Translations under genes and position numbers: made by a program
In this document: positions 55,591 through 64,000 of the stretch, piece after piece
Numbering within the stretch: position 1 is the first letter of the stretch
How the letters are laid out: each line of letters begins with the position of its first letter
DNA from: Salibaculum halophilum
GTDB taxonomy: Bacteria > Pseudomonadota > Alphaproteobacteria > Rhodobacterales > Rhodobacteraceae
Direction: 5' to 3'
Assembly (NCBI RefSeq): GCF_002094885.1
Contig: NZ_MSIT01000003.1
Span: 124,001-188,000, forward strand
Length of the DNA: 64,000 nucleotides
The notes under the pieces: model-generated
The model's input: the letters and a program-made list of their open reading frames with translations, nothing else
Databases searched by the model: none
Told to the model about the DNA's origin: nothing

Positions 55591-56826
55591 ATGTACGACC
55601 TGGCAATCATCTGGGACTGGATCGCCTTCTCGTTGCGCTGGCTGCATGTCATCACCGCGATGGCCTGGATCGGGGCCTCGTTCTATTTCATCGCGCTCGA
55701 CCTGATGCTGCGGCCCGCCCCGGACCTGCCCGAGGGGGCGGCCGGCGAGGAATGGGAGGTTCACGGCGGCGGGTTCTATCACACCACGAAATACACGGTG
55801 GCCCCGGCGCGCCTGCCCGAGCACCTGACCTGGCACAAGTGGCAAAGCTACTGGACATGGCTGTCGGGCGCGGCGCTTCTGATGATCGTCTACTGGGTCG
55901 GCGGTGAGCTTTACCTGCTGGACCCGACCAAGGCCGACCTGGCGCTGTGGCAGGGCATCGCGATCTCGGCGGCCTCGCTCACCGTCGGCTGGATCGCCTA
56001 CGACCAGCTGTGCAAGTCGCGGCTGGGCGACACCCCCACCGCGCTGATGCTGATCCTCTTCGTTATCCTCGTGGTCATGGCCTGGGGCTATGACCAGGTC
56101 TTCACGGGGCGGGCGGCGCTGCTGCACCTCGGCGCCTTCACCGCAACGATCATGACCGGCAACGTCTTTTTCCAGATCATGCCGAACCAGCGGATCGTCG
56201 TGGCCGACCTCAAGGCCGGGCGCACGCCCGATGCGAAATACGGCAGGATCGCCAAGCTGCGCTCGACCCACAACAACTACCTGACGCTGCCGGTCATCTT
56301 CCTGATGCTGTCGAACCACTACCCGCTGGCCTTCGCCACGCAGTTCAACTGGCTGATCGCCAGCCTGATCTTCCTGACGGGTGTGACAATCCGGCACTAC
56401 TTCAACACCATGCACCGCACCGGCAAGGGCCCGCACTGGACCTGGTTCGTCACGGTGCTGCTCATGATCGTGATCGCCTGGCTGTCCACCTACGACGCGG
56501 GGGAGACCCGGCAAGAGGCCGAGGCGCGCGCCCTGAGCGCGCGCGAACAACGCTATGCCGGCGCCGAGGGCTTCGAGGAGGCCTATTTCGCCGTGGTGGG
56601 CAACTGTTCCATGTGCCATGCCCGCGATCCGGCCTGGGGCAACATGCACTGGGCGCCCAAGGGCGTTCACCTGGAAACCCGTGCGGACGTGGCCCGACAA
56701 GCCGGGCAAATCTACCTGCAAGCCGGCGTCAGCCACGCCATGCCCCCGCCCAACGCGATTCAGATGGACGACGCAGCGCGAGAGACGATCGTCGCCTGGG
56801 TGCGCGAGGTGCGCGACGGCGGCTGA
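55591..56826 (+). CDS. puuD: Membrane urate hydroxylase PuuD (urate oxidase with cytochrome c domain)
   Basis: 411 aa. The N-terminal part is an eight-helix-type membrane region (LRWLHVITAMAWIGASFYFI, TVAPARLPEHLTWHKWQSYW, HNNYLTLPVIFLMLSNHYPL). The C-terminus is periplasmic cytochrome c with CSMCH at about 339-343 and a Met ligand in HAMPPPN. It oxidises urate to 5-hydroxyisourate, feeding electrons to the respiratory chain. AGAGGGGG precedes the ATG. Confidence 0.95.
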   Translation: MYDLAIIWDWIAFSLRWLHVITAMAWIGASFYFIALDLMLRPAPDLPEGAAGEEWEVHGGGFYHTTKYTVAPARLPEHLTWHKWQSYWTWLSGAALLMIVYWVGGELYLLDPTKADLALWQGIAISAASLTVGWIAYDQLCKSRLGDTPTALMLILFVILVVMAWGYDQVFTGRAALLHLGAFTATIMTGNVFFQIMPNQRIVVADLKAGRTPDAKYGRIAKLRSTHNNYLTLPVIFLMLSNHYPLAFATQFNWLIASLIFLTGVTIRHYFNTMHRTGKGPHWTWFVTVLLMIVIAWLSTYDAGETRQEAEARALSAREQRYAGAEGFEEAYFAVVGNCSMCHARDPAWGNMHWAPKGVHLETRADVARQAGQIYLQAGVSHAMPPPNAIQMDDAARETIVAWVREVRDGG

Positions 56827-56946
56827 GGCGGGCCTTTTTTCATCGCGGCCGTTCCGTGCTATGCCCTGCGGGAAAGCCACCCCGGAGTGCCCACCGTGGC
56901 GGACGCAAGACGCCGTCGCCGCCCATCCGTGCGAGAGCCTGGCCAG

Positions 56947-57975
56947 ATGCAAATGGACAAGACCCACCCCATGACCCCCCGACAGGCGCATGTGCCCGCG
57001 GGGGCCTTCACCTACCCGATCGACACGCCGCTGCCGACGCGCTGGTTCGGGTTCCTGCTGCTGCGCGAGTTCACGCTTCTGGCCTTCAGTTCCGCGCTCG
57101 ACCCGCTGCGGGTGGCCAACCAGCTTGCCCAGCGGCCGCTTTACGGCTGGGTCGTGCTGTCGGAAGACGGCCGGCCTGTGCCTTCCTCCTCGGCGGTCGA
57201 GATGGGGGTCCACGGCGGCCTGGAGGCGCTGGACGACGCGCTGGAGCTTTTCGTCTGTTCCGGCAACCGCGGCACCGAGGTCGCCTCGGCGCCGGTGCTG
57301 GCGGCCATCCGCAGGCACGCCCGCTTCGGCGGACAGGTCGGCGGCATCTGTACCGGGGCCATGACGCTGGCCCGCGCCGGGCTGCTCGACGACAAGCGGT
57401 TCACCCTGCATTGGGAAAACCAGCCGGGCTTTCGCGAGGCCTTCCCCGACCTGACCCCCAGCCTGACCCGCTTCGAGGCGGACGGCGCGGTGCGCACCTG
57501 CAGCGGCGGGTCGGCCGCGACCGAGATGATGCTGTCGATCATCACCGAGGATTACGGCGAGGCCTTCGCCGTGGCTGTGGCCGACATGTGCCTGAACGAC
57601 CCCAACCAGCGGCCGGGGCGCGAGCAGCGCTCCTCGATCGCGCGGGCCATCGACAGCCGCAATCCCAAGCTGCTGCGCGTCCTGCGCGCGATGTATGCCA
57701 ACATCGAGGAGCCGCTGAGCCTCGAGGAGCTGGCCGAGGACGCCGGCGTGTCTCGCCGCCAGATGGAGCGGCAGTTCACCCAGAGCCTGGGCGAGCCGCC
57801 CGCCGCGATCTACCGCAACATCCGGCTGGACCGGGCGCATTCCCTGCTGGCCGAAACCGACATGACCGTGATGGATGTGGCGACGGCCTCGGGGTTCAAC
57901 TCGGTCTCGGTGATGTCACGCCATTTCAAGCGGCGCTTCGGCATGACGCCGTTCGGCAAGCGCAACAGGCCGTAG
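56947..57975 (+). CDS. GlxA-family AraC-type regulator (DJ-1/PfpI domain plus HTH)
   Basis: About 342 aa. Residues ~30-200 form a DJ-1/PfpI-like domain with LLLREFTLLAFSSALDPLRV and VGGICTGAMTLARAG, in which the Cys lies in GICTGA. Residues ~240-335 form an AraC HTH (SLEELAEDAGVSRRQMERQF and MTVMDVATASGFNSVSVMSR). Relatives respond to quaternary amines or arginine. Start uncertain: ATG at 56947, 56953 or 56971. Confidence 0.85.
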   Translation: MQMDKTHPMTPRQAHVPAGAFTYPIDTPLPTRWFGFLLLREFTLLAFSSALDPLRVANQLAQRPLYGWVVLSEDGRPVPSSSAVEMGVHGGLEALDDALELFVCSGNRGTEVASAPVLAAIRRHARFGGQVGGICTGAMTLARAGLLDDKRFTLHWENQPGFREAFPDLTPSLTRFEADGAVRTCSGGSAATEMMLSIITEDYGEAFAVAVADMCLNDPNQRPGREQRSSIARAIDSRNPKLLRVLRAMYANIEEPLSLEELAEDAGVSRRQMERQFTQSLGEPPAAIYRNIRLDRAHSLLAETDMTVMDVATASGFNSVSVMSRHFKRRFGMTPFGKRNRP

Positions 57976-57976
57976 C

Positions 57977-58177
57977 TTACCCGATGCGCCGCGGCGGGCG
58001 GTCGAAAATGCCACTGCGGTCGCGCGTGTCGCAGAACCAGCCGCCGGGGCCGCAGATATCGTCGGGCAGCCAGGCCTCAAGCCGCGGCAGCAGGCGAAAG
58101 ATCGCCCAGTCCATTGCCATCCAGGCCAGCACTGCCAGGCCGGTGCCAAGCGCAAAGTTCCAGAACATCTCGGTCAT
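57977..58177 (-). CDS. Small single-helix membrane protein
   Basis: 66 aa. One membrane helix (NFALGTGLAVLAWMAMDWAI), then CGPGGWFCDTRDR and a basic end. A good ribosome site (GAGGGAAA) precedes the ATG, which supports it as real. No family recognised. Convergent with the AraC-type regulator, separated by 1 bp. Confidence 0.6.
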   Translation of the reverse strand: MTEMFWNFALGTGLAVLAWMAMDWAIFRLLPRLEAWLPDDICGPGGWFCDTRDRSGIFDRPPRRIG

Positions 58178-58258
58178 CTGTTTCCCTCGAGGCTGCCGTA
58201 ATCCGTGCTCAGCGCTTGTAGAGCAGAGTTTCACGACGCCCGCGTGACAGAAACGGCG

Positions 58259-58951
58259 TTATCCCAGCGCATAGCCCGCGCCGCGTACCGTGCGCACCGG
58301 GTCATCCCCGCCGTGCTGGGTCAGCGCCTTGCGCAGGCGGCCGATGTGGACGTCCACGGTGCGCGTGTCGACATAGATGTCGCGGCCCCAGACCCGGTCG
58401 AGAAGCTGTTCGCGCGACCAGACCCGACCGGGTTTTTCCATGAAGGTGGTCAGCAGGCGGAATTCGGTCGGGCCGAGCTTGAGCAGCCTGTTCGACCGCT
58501 TGACGCGGTGCGTCTCGCTGTCCAACTCAATGTCGTCGAAGACCAGAACCTGCCCCACGGTTGCAGGGCGCACGCGCCGCAGCTGGGTACGTACCCGCGC
58601 CAGCAGCTCGGACACCGAATAGGGTTTGACGACATAGTCGTCCGCGCCGGTTTCGAGGCCGCGGACCTTGTCCACCTCCTCGGAACGGGCCGAGAGCATG
58701 ATGATGGGCACGCCGCGCGTTTCGGGCCGGGTCTTTAGCTGGCGGCAGACCTCGATCCCCGAAACCGTGGGCAGCATCCAGTCCAACACGATGACGTCCG
58801 GTACGTCCTCTTCCACCATCATCAAGGCCTGTTCGCCGTCCTCGGCCCGGGTGGTGCGAAACCCCTCGGCTTCGAGGTTGTAGCCGAGGACTTCGCGTTG
58901 CGCCAGTTCGTCCTCGACCACAAGAACATGTGGCTGGGTGGCAGGGGACAT
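58259..58951 (-). CDS. phoB: Phosphate regulon response regulator PhoB
   Basis: 230 aa. OmpR-family receiver with phospho-Asp in VIVLDWMLPTVSG and Lys in DYVVKPYSVSEL, and a winged-helix domain (GPTEFRLLTTFMEKPGRVWS, YVDTRTVDVHIGRLRKAL). Binds Pho boxes when phosphate is scarce. Last of the pst operon; 5 bp after phoU. phoR is not in the window. Confidence 0.96.
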   Translation of the reverse strand: MSPATQPHVLVVEDELAQREVLGYNLEAEGFRTTRAEDGEQALMMVEEDVPDVIVLDWMLPTVSGIEVCRQLKTRPETRGVPIIMLSARSEEVDKVRGLETGADDYVVKPYSVSELLARVRTQLRRVRPATVGQVLVFDDIELDSETHRVKRSNRLLKLGPTEFRLLTTFMEKPGRVWSREQLLDRVWGRDIYVDTRTVDVHIGRLRKALTQHGGDDPVRTVRGAGYALG

Positions 58952-58956
58952 GGGAC

Positions 58957-59667
58957 TTACGTTTCGCCGGAGATGAAGGCCGTCTCGTCGCTCTTGGGGC
59001 GGCTGTCATCGGGTATGTCGCCGGTGACGACATAGACAACCTGTTCGGCCATGTTGGTGACGAGGTCCCCCATACGTTCGACGTTCTTGGCAATGAAGTG
59101 CAGATGCATGCAGGCCGTGATGTTGCGCGGGTCCTCCATCATGAAGGTCAGGAACTCGCGGAACAGCGCGTTGTACATCTCGTCGACTTCCTCATCGCGC
59201 TGGCGAACGTCCTCGGCCAGTTCGACGTCGCGGCGCACATAGGCATCCAGCGTGTCCTTGAGCATGCGCTGGACTTCTTTGGACATCCGCTTGAGCGACT
59301 TGTCCGGGCCGCTGATCGGGCGCTGGTCGGCCAGGACCTCGGTGCGCTTTGCCAGGTTGCGGGCATAGTCCCCGATTCGCTCGAGGCTTGCCGAGAGCTT
59401 GAGCACGGAAAGCACAACCCTGAGGTCACTGGAGACCGGCGCCCTCAGGGCGATGGTCCGCGCGGATTCCTCGTTGATGCGTTCCTCCAGTTCGTCGATG
59501 GCCGCGTCGCCCTTGCGCACCTGTTCGGCCAGTTCGGTGTCGCGGGTCGTGACGGCCTTGGCCCCGTCGAGGATGGCGGCCTCGACCAGCCCGCCCATCT
59601 TGACCATCAGCGCCTGGATCGCCTCGAGGTCGCGGTCGAAAGCCGAGGAAATGTGTTCCTGGTTCAT
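58957..59667 (-). CDS. phoU: Phosphate signalling protein PhoU
   Basis: 236 aa, two three-helix bundles. HISSAFDRDLEAIQALMVKM at the start, RIGDYARNLAKR and VERMGDLVTNMAEQVVYV carry the metal-binding helix signature twice. Negative regulator joining PstSCAB with PhoR. ATG at 59667 was chosen (MNQEHISSAF). Starts 4 bp after pstB. Confidence 0.96.
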   Translation of the reverse strand: MNQEHISSAFDRDLEAIQALMVKMGGLVEAAILDGAKAVTTRDTELAEQVRKGDAAIDELEERINEESARTIALRAPVSSDLRVVLSVLKLSASLERIGDYARNLAKRTEVLADQRPISGPDKSLKRMSKEVQRMLKDTLDAYVRRDVELAEDVRQRDEEVDEMYNALFREFLTFMMEDPRNITACMHLHFIAKNVERMGDLVTNMAEQVVYVVTGDIPDDSRPKSDETAFISGET

Positions 59668-59671
59668 GATA

Positions 59672-60469
59672 TCACCCGATCCGCCCGGTGATGTAGCTTT
59701 CGGTACGCTCATCCTCGGGGTTGGTAAAGATTTTCCCGGTCTCGCCGTATTCGACGAGGTTGCCGAGGTGGAAAAACGCCGTCTTCTGGCTGACGCGGGC
59801 GGCCTGCTGCATCGAGTGCGTGACGATGACGACGCAGTAATTCGCGCGCAACTCGTCGATCAGTTCCTCGACCTGGCTGGTCGCGATCGGGTCCAGCGCC
59901 GAACAGGGTTCGTCCATCAGCAGCACCTCGGGCTGGGTCGCCACCGCCCGGGCGATGCACAGCCGCTGCTGCTGGCCACCCGACAGGCCCGTGCCGGCGG
60001 TGTCGAGGCGATCCTTCGCCTCGTCCCAGAGCGCCGCGCGGCGCAGCGCGGTCTCGACGATTTCATCCAGCTCGGCCTTGGTCGCGGCCATGCCGTGGAT
60101 CTTGGGGCCGTAGGCGACGTTCTCGTAGATCGACTTGGGGAACGGGTTCGGCTTCTGGAACACCATGCCGACCTTGGCGCGCAGTTGCACCGGATCAACC
60201 TGCCTCGCGTTGATGTCCTCGCCATCGAGGTGGATATCGCCCTCGACCCGGCAGACATCGATGGTGTCGTTCATCCGGTTCAGGCAGCGCAGGAAGGTGG
60301 ACTTGCCGCAGCCCGACGGCCCGATGAAGGCGGTCACGGTCTTGTCCTCGATATCGACGCCCACGTCCTTGATGGCGTGATTGTCACCGTAGTAGACCTG
60401 CACGTCGCGGGCCGAGATCTTGATGTCGTCCATATCCACCGCTCTTTCAATCAGTCGCATATCGTTCAT
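59672..60469 (-). CDS. pstB: Phosphate ABC transporter ATP-binding protein PstB
   Basis: 265 aa. Walker [30 protein letters not shown], signature [14 protein letters not shown], Walker [23 protein letters not shown]. The family N-terminus usually starts at the internal [10 protein letters not shown]; the longer start at 60469 has AGGGGA upstream. 12 bp after pstA. Confidence 0.97.
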   Translation of the reverse strand: MNDMRLIERAVDMDDIKISARDVQVYYGDNHAIKDVGVDIEDKTVTAFIGPSGCGKSTFLRCLNRMNDTIDVCRVEGDIHLDGEDINARQVDPVQLRAKVGMVFQKPNPFPKSIYENVAYGPKIHGMAATKAELDEIVETALRRAALWDEAKDRLDTAGTGLSGGQQQRLCIARAVATQPEVLLMDEPCSALDPIATSQVEELIDELRANYCVVIVTHSMQQAARVSQKTAFFHLGNLVEYGETGKIFTNPEDERTESYITGRIG

Positions 60470-60481
60470 GGTCGGTCCCCT

Positions 60482-62278
60482 TTACCAGCGGCGCTCGAAA
60501 CGCTTGCGCAGGAAGATGGCCAGCGCATTCATAACAACAAGGAAGGTGAGCAGCACGCAAATCGCCGCTGCCGTCTTGGCTTCGAAGGCACGCTCGGGAA
60601 AGTCGGACCAGCGGAACACCTGCACCGGCAGGACCGTCGCGCTGTCCGTGATACCCGAGGGCACGTCGACGATGAAGGCCACCATACCGATCAGCAGAAG
60701 CGGCGCGGTCTCGCCCAGGGCGGCGGCCATGCCGATGATGGTGCCGGTCAGGATGCCGGGCATCGCCAGCGGCAGGACATGGTGGAACACCGCCTGCACC
60801 TTCGAGGCGCCAACGCCCAGCGCGGCCTCACGGATCGAGGGCGGCACGGCGCGCAGGGCGGCGCGCGCGGCGATGATGATCGTCGGCAGCGTCATGAGGG
60901 CCAGCACGATACCGCCCACCAGTGGCGCCGACCGCGGCATCCCGAAGAAGCTGAGGAACACCGCCAGGCCCAGCAGGCCGAAGACGATCGACGGCACCGC
61001 CGCAAGGTTGTTGATGTTGACCTCTATGAAGTCGGTGAAGCGGTTTTTCGGCGCGAATTCCTGCAGGTAGATCGCCCCGAGCACACCCACCGGGAAGGTA
61101 AGGCTGAAGGTGACGATCATGGTCCAGAACGAGCCCACGACCGCGCCCCAGATACCGGCCAGTTCCGGTGCGCGGCTGTCGGCGGCGGTGAAGAACCGGG
61201 TGTTGAAAACCCGCTCGATCAGGCCGGCCTCCTTCAGGGTCTCGGTCCAGGCGATCTGGTTGTCGCTGAAGGGGCGGTCGGCCTCGGGCGAAGGCATGAT
61301 GTGAAAGGACCAGTTTTCGCTGTCCTCGATGGGCAGGTCGACCTGCGTTAGCATTTCGCCTGTTCCGCTCTGGCGGTTCACTTCGGTCAGGTGCATCCAG
61401 CCCCCGCCGGCCTTGAGGAACAGCGACACGTTCTCCTCGTCCACCTCCTCGGCGCCGCCGGCCCCCTCGGCACGGGCGACAAGCGCCTCTGCTTCGGCAA
61501 GCAGGGCGTCGCGCTTCTCGATCGCGTCGGCTTGGTCGGCGAGGTTTTCCTCGCGTTCTTCCGCCGTCTCGGCGGCATCGGCGCGTTCGCCATAGACATT
61601 CACAGCGTTCTGCTGGCGGTCGGCCTGGGCGCGCAGCCTTTCGGCGTCGTCGTAAAGCTGCGCCTTCACCTGCCGCAGAGCGTCGGCAAAATCGTTCGCG
61701 CTGGACGACACGGCAAGGCTGCCGTCCTCGAGCTGCGACACCGAAAGCAGCCCGTTGACCGGCTGTTGGTCGAGCTGCCCGTAGGCGCCCTGCTTGTAAA
61801 GGTCCAGCGTGTCTGACCCGATCAGGTCGAAGTTGATGCTCTGGCCCAGAAGGTCCGGGGTCGCCGCAACATGATCGGCCAGCTCGAAACTGGCCCCGCC
61901 CGAGACGAGATCGTGCAGTTCGCGCAACTCCTGCCGCCCGGTGGCGAGAGGGAACCGCTGCTCGAGGCTGCGGTCGATCAGGGCGTCGAAATCGGCGCGG
62001 CGGATGGTTTCGGGGTCCGAACTCGGGGTGACCTCCAGAAAGTCGGTGTCGAGCCGGATTTCCTTGTCGAAATAGGTGGTGAACAGGGCACCGCCGGCCT
62101 GGAAGACGACCGTGGACAGCAGCGCGATCAAGGCTGCCGCGGCGATGCCGATGGCCGAAAGGCCGTAGATTTTCAACCGCAGCTCGGCGCGGCGGCGCTT
62201 GCGCAGGCGCGCGGACCCGGCGGCAAGGCTGCCGGGGCGCGGTGCTGCGGCGGGGCTATCGGAGGCGAGGTCAGCCAT
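60482..62278 (-). CDS. pstA: Phosphate ABC transporter permease PstA, with long coiled-coil periplasmic insertion
   Basis: 598 aa, about twice the length of E. coli PstA. TM1 lies about 37-60, followed by a DUF3333-type region (FTTYFDKEIRLDTDFLEV). The periplasmic stretch runs to ~370 and includes a heptad-like, highly charged coiled coil at 198-272 (QVKAQLYDDAERLRAQADRQ, EREENLADQADAIEKRDALL). The permease core is from about 376 (GAVVGSFWTMIVTFSLTFPV, EAALGVGASKVQAVFHHVLP). Works with PstC. Confidence 0.93.
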   Translation of the reverse strand: MADLASDSPAAAPRPGSLAAGSARLRKRRRAELRLKIYGLSAIGIAAAALIALLSTVVFQAGGALFTTYFDKEIRLDTDFLEVTPSSDPETIRRADFDALIDRSLEQRFPLATGRQELRELHDLVSGGASFELADHVAATPDLLGQSINFDLIGSDTLDLYKQGAYGQLDQQPVNGLLSVSQLEDGSLAVSSSANDFADALRQVKAQLYDDAERLRAQADRQQNAVNVYGERADAAETAEEREENLADQADAIEKRDALLAEAEALVARAEGAGGAEEVDEENVSLFLKAGGGWMHLTEVNRQSGTGEMLTQVDLPIEDSENWSFHIMPSPEADRPFSDNQIAWTETLKEAGLIERVFNTRFFTAADSRAPELAGIWGAVVGSFWTMIVTFSLTFPVGVLGAIYLQEFAPKNRFTDFIEVNINNLAAVPSIVFGLLGLAVFLSFFGMPRSAPLVGGIVLALMTLPTIIIAARAALRAVPPSIREAALGVGASKVQAVFHHVLPLAMPGILTGTIIGMAAALGETAPLLLIGMVAFIVDVPSGITDSATVLPVQVFRWSDFPERAFEAKTAAAICVLLTFLVVMNALAIFLRKRFERRW

Positions 62279-62290
62279 GATCGTTTCCCG

Positions 62291-63667
62291 TCAGTCGTAG
62301 GCTTCGCGGAAGCGGGCAACCAGCCGCTGGGCGAGCATGTTCATCAGAAGTGTCATCACAAAGAGCGTGAAACCGAGCGTGAAGGCCGGACCGGCGGCCG
62401 TCTCGGCCTCGGTGTCGCCCGTGATCAGCGCGACGATCTGGACCGTCACGGTCGTCATCGCCTCCAGCGGGTTGCCGGTCAGGTTGGGCCCCTGCCCCGC
62501 GGCCATGACCACGATCATGGTCTCGCCGATGGCCTTGCTGACGCCGAGCACGATGGCCGAGACAATACCGGGCAACGCCGCCGGCAAGACAACCTTGCGG
62601 ATTGTTTCGGCCTTGGTGGCGCCGAGGCTCAGCGAGCCGTCGCGCAAACTCTGCGGGACCGAGGTGATCACGTCGTCGCTGAGCGACGAGATGAAGGGGA
62701 TGATCATGATTCCCATCACCAGCCCGGCCGCGAGCGCGGATTCCGAGGCTACGCGGATGCCGATCGCTTCGCCGGTGTCGCGCAGCAGGGGCGCGACGGT
62801 GATCGCGGCGAAGAACCCGTAAACAACCGTCGGGATACCGGCGAGCAGTTCCATCACCGGCTTGACCACGGCGCGCACGCGATGGTTGGCAAAGTCCGAC
62901 AGGTAGATCGCTGCGAAGAGGCCCACGGGCACTGCCACCAGCATGGCGATCAGCGTGATCATCAGGGTGCCCGCGAAGAGCGGCACGATACCGACCTTGT
63001 CAGCGTCCATCTCGCCCTCGAAGACGCCGGACAGCGGGCTCCAGGTGGTGCCGAACAGGAATTTGTGCAGCTGCCAGTCGATGGCGTTGAAAAAGCGGAC
63101 GGTCTCGAAAATCAGCGAGAACACGATTCCGATGGTCGTGAGAACGGCGACCGTCGCCATAACGGCAAGGCCGCGTCGAATTATGGTCTCGGACTGGACG
63201 CGGGCGCGCGCCTCGACGGTGATGCCCTTGTAGGTCCACCAGGCCGCGGCGGCCGCTCCGCCGAGGGTCGCCAGAACGGTCAGCCATAGCCGCGTGCCGT
63301 TCATCCAGGAAAAGGCGCCGGCAATCCGTTCGCGCAGCGGGTCCATCTCCGAGGACACCGCCCCCTGGGCAAAGCTCCGCGCATCAGACAGGACGAGGTT
63401 CCACTGCAGCGGCCCCTCGTCGGGCAGGGCATCGCTGATCCGGGCCATGAGAACCCGCTGGATCAGCGCCTCGCCCACCACCGTCAGGACGATCAGCGCA
63501 CCCCAACCGGCGATGAGGACCCACAGGGCGCTGTGCAGGCCGTGATGCTGCGGGCGCGAATGCAGCCGCTGCCCGGCGGCCGTCGACAACGCCGTCGCGC
63601 GCTGGCGCGCCGTGACATAGGCGGCCGCGGCCGCGACGGGAACAAGCAGGAAAAGAGCGAAGAGCAT
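62291..63667 (-). CDS. pstC: Phosphate ABC transporter permease PstC
   Basis: 458 aa, longer than E. coli PstC (319). An extra N-terminal part has three helices (LFALFLLVPVAAAAAYV, LWVLIAGWGALIVLTVV and WLTVLATLGGAAAAAWW), then the permease core GTLMITLIAMLVAVPVGLFA, SLSLGATKAETIRKVVLPAA. 12 bp before pstA. Confidence 0.95.
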   Translation of the reverse strand: MLFALFLLVPVAAAAAYVTARQRATALSTAAGQRLHSRPQHHGLHSALWVLIAGWGALIVLTVVGEALIQRVLMARISDALPDEGPLQWNLVLSDARSFAQGAVSSEMDPLRERIAGAFSWMNGTRLWLTVLATLGGAAAAAWWTYKGITVEARARVQSETIIRRGLAVMATVAVLTTIGIVFSLIFETVRFFNAIDWQLHKFLFGTTWSPLSGVFEGEMDADKVGIVPLFAGTLMITLIAMLVAVPVGLFAAIYLSDFANHRVRAVVKPVMELLAGIPTVVYGFFAAITVAPLLRDTGEAIGIRVASESALAAGLVMGIMIIPFISSLSDDVITSVPQSLRDGSLSLGATKAETIRKVVLPAALPGIVSAIVLGVSKAIGETMIVVMAAGQGPNLTGNPLEAMTTVTVQIVALITGDTEAETAAGPAFTLGFTLFVMTLLMNMLAQRLVARFREAYD

Positions 63668-63725
63668 GCAGGAACCCCGGTGGTTCCGACCCGGCAGGAC
63701 AATCGGGCCGTGCTTGAGTGAAAAC

Positions 63726-63752
63726 GCCGGGGGCGGCGCAGCGCCCCCGGCC
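63726..63752 (-). terminator. Intergenic hairpin between pstS and pstC (partial terminator)
   Basis: GCCGGGGGCG and GCCCCCGGC-type arms give an 11-bp G+C stem; on the minus strand GTTTTC follows. Likely lowers read-through so that the binding protein is made in excess over the permease. Confidence 0.7.
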
Positions 63753-63769
63753 AGGTCCGATCAAAGGGA

Positions 63770-64000
63770 TCAGTAGGTGTCGGTGGTCAGCGCCGGCAGG
63801 TTCTCGATGGCGTCGAGGTTGGCCTGCTGCATGTCCTCCGAAACCGGGATCATGCCGAGCTCGACGAGGTAGCCGTCGGGACCTTGGGCGCTCACGAATT
63901 CACGGGCATAGTCCAGGACGCCGGGGATCACGTCGACGTGGGCGTGCTTGATGTAGAAGTACATCGAACGCGACACCGGGTAGGCTTCCGAGGCGATGTT
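63770..64000 (-). CDS. pstS: Phosphate-binding protein PstS (C-terminal part, cut by window end)
   Basis: Last ~76 residues, open at the right edge. EAYPVSRSMYFYIKHAHVDV and PGVLDYAREFVSAQGPDGYL match the end of phosphate-binding proteins, where the mature chain finishes with a helix after YLVELGMIPVS. Periplasmic ligand-binding partner of PstCAB. First gene of the operon; any Pho box lies outside the window. Confidence 0.93.
   Translation of the reverse strand, partial: NIASEAYPVSRSMYFYIKHAHVDVIPGVLDYAREFVSAQGPDGYLVELGMIPVSEDMQQANLDAIENLPALTTDTY

Noticed and set aside
59399-63289. Two long plus-strand frames opposite the pst genes
   Set aside because: Overlapped by genes of certain identity on the other strand; composition not protein-like.

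Overview
The window is core chromosome of an alphaproteobacterium, most likely a member of the Rhodobacteraceae (Rhodobacterales, roseobacter-type). The evidence is the very high G+C codon use, an Irr-type Fur regulator next to fabA, the gene order miaB/phoH/ybeY/corC/lnt/metK/trmB/aroA/cmk/rpsA/ihfB/lapA/trpF/trpB, and a SAM/SAH riboswitch in front of metK, a class known essentially from Rhodobacterales. I see no insertion sequence, integrase, prophage or CRISPR array. The only transposase-related gene is a degenerate, apparently domesticated one.

Layout. 1-3.5 kb: end of the rod-shape operon (mreD end, mrdA, rodA). 3.5-5.3 kb: a GhrA-like reductase and an SseB-family protein. 5.5-8.7 kb: a compact capsule export module (kpsT, a kpsE-like chain-length/export protein, kdsA), followed by tRNA-Gln(TTG). 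9.2-18 kb: housekeeping genes (ychF, trpA, lldD, an MFS permease, rplY, pth), a GAF-EAL cyclic-di-GMP phosphodiesterase, and DUF2332 and DUF2237 proteins. 18-20.3 kb: the least explained part. Four minus-strand genes encode two secreted PepSY-like proteins with extreme Asp/Glu tails, a putative 2OG-Fe(II) oxygenase between them, and a membrane-anchored LuxR-type regulator. 20.5-37.5 kb: the long minus-strand core cluster from miaB down to trpB, with a SAM/SAH riboswitch, arrays of long palindromes and an OmpA/lipoprotein pair sharing a short unnamed motif.

37.6-42.9 kb: a glycosyltransferase-like protein, the degenerate RAYT, irr, fabA-fabB-fabI (unsaturated fatty acid synthesis) and an FKBP. 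43-47.6 kb: a tightly overlapping catabolic operon (haloacid dehalogenase, alpha/beta hydrolase, Thr/Ser dehydratase-like enzyme, PcaD-like hydrolase, MFS exporter). 47.8-58.2 kb: malate synthase G and a urate/allantoin module. PuuD makes 5-hydroxyisourate, UraH and the UraD half of a PuuE-UraD fusion make allantoin, PuuE makes allantoate, and AllE and AllA yield glyoxylate, which malate synthase G can consume. Allantoate amidohydrolase is the missing step. LysR and GlxA/AraC-type regulators and a GAPDH paralogue sit inside this module.

58.3-64 kb: the phosphate regulon operon, minus strand, in the order pstS (cut by the window end), pstC, pstA, pstB, phoU, phoB. A hairpin lies between pstS and pstC, and PstA is unusually long because of a charged coiled-coil insertion.

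The best candidates for something undescribed are the acidic PepSY/oxygenase/membrane-LuxR cluster (17.98-20.49 kb), the tandem GTCGAC-centred palindromes (21.8 and 25.6 kb), and the DGCMHW motif pair (35.1-36.1 kb) with its strong dyad operator.
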